From: Actinomycetota bacterium | GTDB lineage: Bacteria; Actinomycetota; CADDZG01; JAHWKV01 | Assembly: GCA_019347725.1 (NCBI GenBank) | Contig: JAHWKV010000038.1 | Coordinates: 1 to 7,695 of the forward strand | Reading direction: 5' to 3' | Length of the DNA: 7,695 bases | Shown: positions 1 through 5,314 of the stretch, one piece after another | Position numbering within the stretch: position 1 is the first letter of the stretch | How the letters are laid out: every line of letters starts with the position of its first letter | Program-made: the position numbers and the translations under genes | Notes under the pieces: generated by a model | Told to the model about the DNA's origin: nothing | What the model saw: the letters and a program-made list of their open reading frames with translations, nothing else | Database searches by the model: none

Positions 1-182
1 GGCTCCCCTCGGAGGACGTAGGCCACGGCGAGGATGCCGATCACGAGCAACCCGACCAGCCCGGCGACGGCCCGACGCTCGGAGGGTCGCTCCTCGCGCG
101 CCTCCTCGGGCTCGGTCTCCAGCGCCTCCTGGGGGCCGACGCCGGGACCGGCCTCGGAGGGGTACGTCGGGCGCTCGGTCAC
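1..182 (-). CDS. Unrecognised small membrane protein, N-terminal part (runs off the left edge)
   Basis: The GTG start lies inside the nuoM stop (GTGA, 4-nt overlap), the same coupling used by most genes of this operon. Sixty complete codons are visible. The first ~36 residues are polar and acidic, rich in Glu and Pro (MTERPTYPSEAGPGVGPQEA...), and look disordered. They are followed by basic SERR and then one hydrophobic stretch (AVAGLVGLLVIGILAVAYVL) that would make a membrane helix, with the charged tail inside by the positive-inside rule. NuoN usually comes next in a nuo operon, but NuoN begins with hydrophobic helices, so this is not a normal NuoN start. GC here is about 77% against about 62% in nuoM, and nearly every codon ends in G or C. 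The product could be a single-helix accessory subunit or the N-terminus of a membrane-anchored protein. I do not recognise it. The frame is also open upstream of GTG, so the start rests only on the overlap. Confidence 0.5.
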   Translation of the reverse strand, partial: MTERPTYPSEAGPGVGPQEALETEPEEAREERPSERRAVAGLVGLLVIGILAVAYVLRGE

Positions 183-201
183 CGGTCGTCGGAGGGTCGC
201 T
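79..201. repeat. 13-bp direct repeat pair flanking the nuoM/next-ORF boundary
   Basis: The 13-mer TCGGAGGGTCGCT occurs at 79-91 and again at 189-201, both copies in the same orientation and 110 bp apart. One copy lies in the last codons of nuoM (minus-strand reading K-R-P-S-D), the other inside the next ORF (E-R-P-S-E). The second copy also sits at the edge where GC rises from the 60s to about 77%. It could be a chance match in GC-rich coding DNA, a trace of a small duplication, or microhomology at a recombination or assembly join. Confidence 0.4.
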
Positions 202-1600
202 TGGCGAGCAGCAGGGCGCCGATGGCGGCAGTTTCAGATGCGCCAGTGTCAGCGAAGCCGCCCGCCTCGCTCGAAGGCTCCCCGAGGAAAACGTCCTGGA
301 GCAGCTGCACAAACAGGGCCGCCAGCAGTAGCAAGCCCAGCAAGGCGATCACCGCAAACACCGGCACGACATCGACTGCAGCGGCCAGAACCTGAAAGTC
401 GGCGATGAACTGCAGCAACCCGGGTAGTCCCAAACCGCCAAAACAGCCCACTACCGCCAAGGTCGTAAGACGAGGGGCCCGCCCTGCCAGGCCGCCGAAT
501 GAATCCATGTCGTACGAACCGCTGCGCTTCCAGAAGACCCCGGCCATCAGGAACAGCGCACCGGTTATCAGACCGTGGGCGATCATCCCCACCACCGCAC
601 CCGACAGGGCCAGCCGGCGGGTGGCATCTGCCGCAGGCAGCCAGGCGGCCACTGCGATACCGAGCACAACCAGACCCATATGGGCTACCGAGGTATAGGC
701 AATCCGCGCCTTGAGATTACGCTGACCCAACGACACCAGGGCTCCGTAGACGACGCTCACGGTAGCTAGAGCCGCCAGGGCCCAGGCAAATTCCCGCGCC
801 GTATCCCTCATCATCACCAACGGAATTCGGATCATGCCGAACGTGCCGATCTTCAGCATCACACCGGCGAGGATGGTCGAGGCCGGTGCGGGAGCGTCCA
901 CGTGGGCTGGAGGCAGCCACGTGTGCACCGGGATCAGCGGGGTCTTGACGGCAAATCCGAACAAGAACCCGAACATGACGATCCCAGCTGCACCGGAGCC
1001 GGCCAAAGGCTGGGCAGCTATCAGCTCGGCCATGTCAAAGGTGCGCGGGTCCGAAGCCAGGTACAGGCCCAAGATGGCGAGTAGCACCGTGAGGGAGCCG
1101 AGGAAGGTGAAAAGGAAGAACTTGAGTGCCGCTCGCTGCGGATCGCCGTGTCCCCAGCGGCCGATCAAAAAGTACATCCCCACCAGCGTCAGGTCGAAGA
1201 ACACATAGAACAGCAGCAGGTCCAGCGCCAGGAACAGACCCAAGCAGACGCCCAGCAAAAAAAGCAGCCATGCATAGTACTGCGGCGCCTGATCCTTCGT
1301 ATCGACCGGAAATGCGCTGGCCGCCATGAAGAGCACGGCCGTCATGATTCCCAGGGCCAGCGAAATCCCGTCGAGCCCTACCCGGTACGCGGCCCCGATC
1401 GACGGCATCCACGACAGCTGCTCCACCAGCTGAAACAGCTCGGGGCTCGACGGATCAAAGCGCCGCCAAGCCCACACCAGCAACAGCAACGGAAGGGCCG
1501 AGAACCCGAGGGCCGCCGACCTCGACAGCCTTTCGTCGGGACGCCACAAGCTAAGGAGCAGCGCTCCCACCAGGGGGATGAATATTGCGGCACTTAACAA
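179..1600 (-). CDS. nuoM: NADH-quinone oxidoreductase subunit M-like antiporter subunit, C-terminally short
   Basis: This is an antiporter-like proton channel subunit of the complex I membrane arm. I chose the TTG at 1600 (473 aa): GGAG lies 8 nt upstream, and the product then begins MLSAAIFIPLVGALLL like other NuoM. A GTG at 1624 (481 aa, 20-nt overlap with nuoL) is the alternative and has no clear ribosome site. Family blocks seen: VFFDLTLVGMYFLIGRWG (TM5), FAVKTPLIPVHTWLPPAHVD (TM7-8 with Lys219), MLKIG (Lys250), and GGLGLPGLLQFIADF (TM12). The two membrane glutamates of the family (E144 and E407 in E. coli) are Asp here (D136, D401); both lysines remain. After the usual ...DVFLGEP the protein normally has a last membrane helix and tail. 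Here it ends about 33 residues later in LLLAKRPSDDR, so TM14 is cut short. NuoM identity is certain; whether the C-terminus is natural is not. Confidence 0.93.
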   Translation of the reverse strand: MLSAAIFIPLVGALLLSLWRPDERLSRSAALGFSALPLLLLVWAWRRFDPSSPELFQLVEQLSWMPSIGAAYRVGLDGISLALGIMTAVLFMAASAFPVDTKDQAPQYYAWLLFLLGVCLGLFLALDLLLFYVFFDLTLVGMYFLIGRWGHGDPQRAALKFFLFTFLGSLTVLLAILGLYLASDPRTFDMAELIAAQPLAGSGAAGIVMFGFLFGFAVKTPLIPVHTWLPPAHVDAPAPASTILAGVMLKIGTFGMIRIPLVMMRDTAREFAWALAALATVSVVYGALVSLGQRNLKARIAYTSVAHMGLVVLGIAVAAWLPAADATRRLALSGAVVGMIAHGLITGALFLMAGVFWKRSGSYDMDSFGGLAGRAPRLTTLAVVGCFGGLGLPGLLQFIADFQVLAAAVDVVPVFAVIALLGLLLLAALFVQLLQDVFLGEPSSEAGGFADTGASETAAIGALLLAKRPSDDR

Positions 1601-1604
1601 ACGG

Positions 1605-3521
1605 TCAGCTCCAAACCGCCGCACTGGCCGTCAACACGATCGTTCCGACCGCGACGAAAAGGTAGTTGTGGTGAAGCATTCCGGTGTGTATCCGGCTGGC
1701 GTCACGAGCCACATATCCCGTCGCACCTGCGGCTGTCTTGACCACCCGATCGACGATCAATTCCGCGGAACTCGCCGCCCATCGACCCAGGCCGGCCATC
1801 GCAGCGGCCAGCGCCTCGACTATTTCATCCACTCCCCTTTCCCCGAGCCTTGCCGTAACTCTGCTGGCCCACCTACCCGCTTGTGCAGAGCGTTCCACCC
1901 CCCTATCCACCACCCGGTCGAACGTTGCCGCCGCCTTAGCCAGACGCAGCCAGGGCTGCACAACAGCTTTCTCGGCAACGGTCGGGATCCCGAACCAGTC
2001 GCCAATCCACCCAGCCCGGGCCACACCCAAGCGAGCTAACCGGCGGGCTCGATCCAGTCCGAAAGCGGCGTAAACGCCCAGGATGACGGCGCCGATCGAT
2101 ACCACCAGCTCCCATGGCTTGCCCGCCGGCAGCTCTGAAAGCCCCACAGCGTCCAATGCCGGCTCCAGCCCTGGAATCCAGGCAATGCTCAACACCACGG
2201 TGGCTAGCGCCAAGGCTCCAAGGGCCGCCACTGGAACCGAAAGACGACTCTGCGGCTTGGGCCTATCACCTCGCCCGAAAGCCATCAGCTGAAAGCGGGT
2301 TACGTAAAGAGCACTCAATCCGCCGGCGGCCGCCACGACCAAGCCCAGCCATGCGGCGTAGGACCCTCCTGCAGCTACGATCTGTTCCTTGGTCCAAGCT
2401 GCGCCGAACGGCGGCAATCCCGCCAAGGCCGCAGCGCCGATCGCCGATAGTAGCGCTACAGCAGGCATCGCCCTGCCGAGTCGCATATGACGCAGCTCGG
2501 CGGTGCCCGCCGTGGAGATGGCCAAACCTGCGGCGAGAAACAGCTGAGCCTTGACGACTGCGTGGGCGAACAGGTGCAGGAGCGCAGCCGCCGGGAAGCC
2601 GGCTCCAACCGCAACCATCATCAACCCATATTGAGCCGACGTCGAAGCCGCCAGAACCTTCTTTATGTGACCCTGCAGGGCGGCCGCAATACCTCCTCCA
2701 ACGAAGGTCGCCAGACCAATCCCGAGCACGACCGGAGAGAACCATCCCTCCGCCGCCAGCACGGGATGAAGCCTGACCAAAACGTATACGCCGGCCGCCA
2801 CCATCGTCGCCGAGTGCAGCAGCGCAGATACGGGAGTGGGCCCGGCCATGGCCGAGTACAGCCAAGGGGAAAACGGCACCTGAGCCGACTTGGTTACGGC
2901 AGCCAGCACTATCCCCGCCACCAGCAAGGTGCGCATGCTGCCGGCAACCTCGCCAAGCTGTGCGTATGCGAAGGATCCGGTGGAGGAAAATGCGGCGCCG
3001 GCGGCGAGAAACAGTCCCAAGGAGCCAAATCTGGTGACATTGAGAGCGTGCGCCGCCGCCTTGGCGCTTTGCCCGTCCCTCCAATCGTGGGCGATCAGAC
3101 CCCAGGACAAAGCCGAGACCAACTCCCATCCGACCATCAGGGTAAAGAGGTCCTCGGCCAACACCAGGAGCTGCATCGCCCCGATAAAGGCGACCAGCAA
3201 GCCGGTCAGCCGGCCCAGACCCCGGTTGGGCTCGTGGTATGTGGCATACAGCGGGATTGGAGCGGCGATCAACGGCACCAGGATCGCCACCATCCCGGCG
3301 GCACCGGAGGCCGACAGGCTGGGCTCTAGGAAGCTACCCCACCGCACCGATGCCTCAGCCTCAAAGCCGGCAGCCACAATCGCCAGCACAGCACTGGTAC
3401 ATGCCGTCAACAGGGCAACCCCAGCGGCCCCCCGGCGCCTTGAGTCGCTTTCGGCCTGATGGACGGTGACCCAGAGCAGCAAGCCAGCCAGCATAGGAAG
3501 CGCAGGCACAATCCAGATCAA
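1605..3521 (-). CDS. nuoL: NADH-quinone oxidoreductase subunit L (antiporter-like proton channel)
   Basis: This is the distal antiporter-like subunit of the complex I membrane arm, 638 aa, full length for the family. The start is TTG overlapping the nuoK stop (TTGA), with GGAG 8 nt upstream; the product opens MIWIVPALPMLAGLLL as expected. Key residues seen: Glu133 in VGWELVSALSW (TM5), Lys211 in TKSAQVPFSPW (TM7), His236 in GPTPVSALLHSATM (TM8), Lys324 in HAVVKAQLFLAAG, and Lys378 in PPFGAAWTKEQ (TM12). The Asp that usually follows NRxG after TM5 is Ser here (TRFGSLG), and the DIKK box reads HIKK. After about residue 500 there is a long, mostly amphipathic stretch (FDRVVDRGVERSAQ, VDEIVEALAAAMAGLG) matching the lateral helix region, then SRIHTGMLHHNYLF and a last membrane helix typical of NuoL C-termini. 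It is clearly NuoL rather than an Mrp or DabB protein, because it has the lateral helix and lies with nuoK and nuoM. Confidence 0.96.
   Translation of the reverse strand: MIWIVPALPMLAGLLLWVTVHQAESDSRRRGAAGVALLTACTSAVLAIVAAGFEAEASVRWGSFLEPSLSASGAAGMVAILVPLIAAPIPLYATYHEPNRGLGRLTGLLVAFIGAMQLLVLAEDLFTLMVGWELVSALSWGLIAHDWRDGQSAKAAAHALNVTRFGSLGLFLAAGAAFSSTGSFAYAQLGEVAGSMRTLLVAGIVLAAVTKSAQVPFSPWLYSAMAGPTPVSALLHSATMVAAGVYVLVRLHPVLAAEGWFSPVVLGIGLATFVGGGIAAALQGHIKKVLAASTSAQYGLMMVAVGAGFPAAALLHLFAHAVVKAQLFLAAGLAISTAGTAELRHMRLGRAMPAVALLSAIGAAALAGLPPFGAAWTKEQIVAAGGSYAAWLGLVVAAAGGLSALYVTRFQLMAFGRGDRPKPQSRLSVPVAALGALALATVVLSIAWIPGLEPALDAVGLSELPAGKPWELVVSIGAVILGVYAAFGLDRARRLARLGVARAGWIGDWFGIPTVAEKAVVQPWLRLAKAAATFDRVVDRGVERSAQAGRWASRVTARLGERGVDEIVEALAAAMAGLGRWAASSAELIVDRVVKTAAGATGYVARDASRIHTGMLHHNYLFVAVGTIVLTASAAVWS
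1609..1612 (-). promoter_or_regulatory. Ribosome binding site favouring the TTG start of nuoM
   Basis: GGAG sits 8 nt before the TTG at 1600, inside the last codons of nuoL. The layout (GGAG-CTGA-4 nt-TTG) closely mirrors the one before nuoL. The competing GTG at 1624 has no purine-rich site at a suitable distance. Confidence 0.5.
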
Positions 3522-3823
3522 TGTTTCAGCTCCGCTGCGCCCTCGGCCATATCCACCTGGCTGATACGGAAAATATTCGTCACTAAAGCGAATCCGATGA
3601 CCATCTCAATGGCCATCACTGCGAAGCCGACGATGACCAGCACCTGACCCTTGGGGGCTCCGCTCGCCGAGTAGGCCCATAGGGACCCGGCGGCCAGCAA
3701 CCCTCCGTTGATCATCAGCTCCAGCCCCATCATGATCATCACGAAGGACTGTTGGGACAGGGCGCCATAGACTCCTAGACCCAGCAGTGCTGCGGACACG
3801 ACCAGCAGGCCTTCAAGCGTCAT
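3518..3823 (-). CDS. nuoK: NADH-quinone oxidoreductase subunit K
   Basis: This is a small membrane subunit of complex I (101 aa, three membrane helices, normal length), related to MrpC, that forms part of the central ion path between the E-channel and the antiporter subunits. Both family glutamates are present: Glu35 in MMGLELMING (TM2) and Glu73 in MAIEMVIGFAL (TM3), matching E. coli Glu36 and Glu72. The GQV motif before TM3 is seen at residues 59-61. The chosen ATG gives the usual length and has AGAGGA 8 nt upstream; in-frame upstream codons would add a basic, non-family segment inside nuoJ. It overlaps the end of nuoJ by 11 nt, and its stop overlaps the nuoL start. Confidence 0.96.
   Translation of the reverse strand: MTLEGLLVVSAALLGLGVYGALSQQSFVMIMMGLELMINGGLLAAGSLWAYSASGAPKGQVLVIVGFAVMAIEMVIGFALVTNIFRISQVDMAEGAAELKH
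3530..3533 (-). promoter_or_regulatory. Ribosome binding site for the TTG start of nuoL
   Basis: GGAG lies 8 nt upstream of the TTG at 3521, within the final codons of nuoK. It supports this rare start codon over the internal ATG at codon 10, which would cut into the first membrane helix. Confidence 0.55.
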
Positions 3824-4385
3824 CGTGGGAGTCCTCTGGTCTAATCGGAGGTGGAACCGAATCTTCATCCGCCGCACCGAACCGGCCGGTCCTCAGAGCG
3901 AGCACGATCGCCCCTATCATGGTCGCCAACAAAGCCACGCCGGCGGACTCGAACACCATCATCGAATCGCCCAGGAGTTCGAGTCCCAGCTCTCTTGTGG
4001 AGCCGCCTCCTGCACGAACGGGACGGTTCGGGAACTCACCGAACACCGCAACGACGCTCACTCCGGTAAAAGTAAGGACCCCGGCTATCATCGCAGCCGG
4101 CTTTTGATGAACCATCTCCATAGGATTGAGGCCAGCGGGATTCATCATGAACATGACCATAAACAATGCCATGGCCACCATCTCAACCGCCATCATGAAC
4201 AGCAGTGCGAATCCTAGGTACTCGGCGGTGAGCAGCAGCAGGATAGCCCCGACATTGAGAAACGACAGGAGCAGCAGGAAGGAAGCCCGCACCATGGAGT
4301 CGGTTTCGAAAACTCGCCAGCCGGTTAAGATAGCGGCTACGGCGAAAACCCAAAAGGAGATGTCCACCCAAATCGCTACGGTCAT
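3813..4385 (-). CDS. nuoJ: NADH-quinone oxidoreductase subunit J
   Basis: This is a membrane subunit of complex I (190 aa, about five helices). In the family its TM3 pi-bulge helps link the quinone site to the ion channels. TM1 (ISFWVFAVAAILTGWRVF) is followed by TDSMVRASFLLLLSFLNVGA and then AEYLGFALLFMMAVEMVAMALF, which matches the family TM2-TM3 core (AExL...VYAGAVMVLFLF). The Tyr of that core is replaced by Met/Ala, and a Glu (E68) sits within TM3. The C-terminus is acidic and hydrophilic (FGAADEDSVPPPIRPEDSHDDA). The ATG at 4385 overlaps the nuoH stop (ATGA). The frame stays open upstream to 4994, but that part is antisense to nothing and simply overlaps nuoH. Note that nuoI, normally between nuoH and nuoJ, is absent. 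NuoJ diverges fast as a family, so the call rests partly on position. Confidence 0.88.
   Translation of the reverse strand: MTVAIWVDISFWVFAVAAILTGWRVFETDSMVRASFLLLLSFLNVGAILLLLTAEYLGFALLFMMAVEMVAMALFMVMFMMNPAGLNPMEMVHQKPAAMIAGVLTFTGVSVVAVFGEFPNRPVRAGGGSTRELGLELLGDSMMVFESAGVALLATMIGAIVLALRTGRFGAADEDSVPPPIRPEDSHDDA
3832..3837 (-). promoter_or_regulatory. Ribosome binding site for nuoK
   Basis: AGAGGA lies 8 nt upstream of the ATG at 3823, inside the end of nuoJ. It is among the better ribosome sites in the operon and fixes the nuoK start. Confidence 0.6.
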
Positions 4386-5314
4386 GGAAGCGCGGTCACC
4401 CCCGCCTGGAACAGGTGGATGAAACCGACCGGCAATAGGACGGTCCAGGCCATCTCCACAAAGCTCTCCGGCCGAAAACGGCCGAGCGCCTGCGCCACGA
4501 CCAGAGCCAGCAGAAGCACGACCAGCGTCTTGACGGCCACCCAGACCGGTCCGGGGAGCCAGGGCCCCAACCATCCGCCCAGGAAGATCGTCGCTCCCAT
4601 GGCCGAGAAGACCACCAACAAGGGGGCTCTCCCTGCCTCCCAGAGCAGCCGGTCCCATCCGGAGGATTCGACGGAGGTGCCGCCGGCCAAGTCCCGGCCA
4701 TCCGGAAGATTGAGAGGTCCTCGGAAGCTGACTCCGACAATGATCACGATCCACAAGGGCAGACCCAAAGGCTGCTTCACGAGGTTCGGCAGGCCCTGTT
4801 GAGTTACCACCATCTGCTGGATGCTCAAGGACTGGGCCGGCAGAGCCGCCGCTATGAGCACGAACATGCTCAGTAAGGTGTAGGAAAAGGCTTGGATTAC
4901 AAACCGGTAGCCGCCGATCAGCGAGAAGGTTGAGTTGGGTGACCAACCCCGCAGGAACACCACCACGATTATCAGCGCCTCCACGGCGCCCCACAACACG
5001 ATCCCGGACTCAAAATCGGCCATCACCCAAGTCGACGACAAAGGGATAAGGGAAGCCGCCAGGGCAGCTAATGGCAGCAGACCGGCCGTGGCGACCATCC
5101 AGCCGATTACATCGGGCCGCTCGGTTCTTACCGTCTGTTGCTTGGCAAGCCAGGCGGCCTTGCGCAGTGGCGCCAACAGCAACGTGGGGCCCGGGCTTAC
5201 TCCTGCGCCGATGCGTGCGATGGCCGACTCGAGGACGGTTGCAGCATAGGCTCCGACGCCCAGCATCAGGACAACGGCTGCGACCTCGAGGGCCCACGAC
5301 GCAACGGCGCTCAT
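4382..5314 (-). CDS. nuoH: NADH-quinone oxidoreductase subunit H, highly divergent at quinone and E-channel residues
   Basis: This is the subunit that forms the quinone cavity floor in ordinary complex I, 310 aa, slightly short. Recognisable blocks: GPTLLLAPLRKAAWLAKQ (43-60), LRGWSPNSTFSLIGGYRFVIQ (121-141; family AGWASNSKYALLGGLR), QPLGLPLWIV (181-190), LNLPDGRDLAGGTSVESSG (201-219; family [20 protein letters not shown]), and FLGGWLGPWLPGPVW (244-258). Many invariant residues are changed by hand alignment: RxGPNR at the cavity entrance is lost, SYE reads SYT (E. coli E157), ETNRAPFD reads SFRGPLN, the EAESE cluster is reduced to DGRD, and the AEY after it reads AGR. ATG at 5314 overlaps the stop of the preceding BD-like gene (ATGA), with GGGTGG upstream. 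It is a clear NuoH homologue that probably cannot bind or reduce quinone as usual. Confidence 0.93.
   Translation of the reverse strand: MSAVASWALEVAAVVLMLGVGAYAATVLESAIARIGAGVSPGPTLLLAPLRKAAWLAKQQTVRTERPDVIGWMVATAGLLPLAALAASLIPLSSTWVMADFESGIVLWGAVEALIIVVVFLRGWSPNSTFSLIGGYRFVIQAFSYTLLSMFVLIAAALPAQSLSIQQMVVTQQGLPNLVKQPLGLPLWIVIIVGVSFRGPLNLPDGRDLAGGTSVESSGWDRLLWEAGRAPLLVVFSAMGATIFLGGWLGPWLPGPVWVAVKTLVVLLLALVVAQALGRFRPESFVEMAWTVLLPVGFIHLFQAGVTALP

Noticed and set aside
1..182. The left-end ORF as nuoN
   Set aside because: The acidic, Pro-rich N-terminus followed by a single helix does not resemble the hydrophobic NuoN start, and no NuoN motif is visible in the 60 codons.
2487..3329. Long plus-strand ORF (280 codons) opposite nuoL, and similar plus-strand ORFs at 1148-1597, 2890-3459 and 5071-5769
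   Set aside because: They lie antisense to clearly conserved nuo genes, have low-complexity Arg/Gly/Gln/Pro-rich translations without family motifs, and are expected by chance in GC-rich coding DNA.
1605..3521. NuoL as a DabB-type or Mrp-type antiporter protein
   Set aside because: No DabA-like partner and no MrpBEFG genes are present; length, lateral helix region and neighbours nuoK/nuoM fit complex I.
4386..4994. Upstream extension of the nuoJ frame to 4994
   Set aside because: It overlaps nuoH in another frame; the family N-terminus begins at the ATG at 4385.
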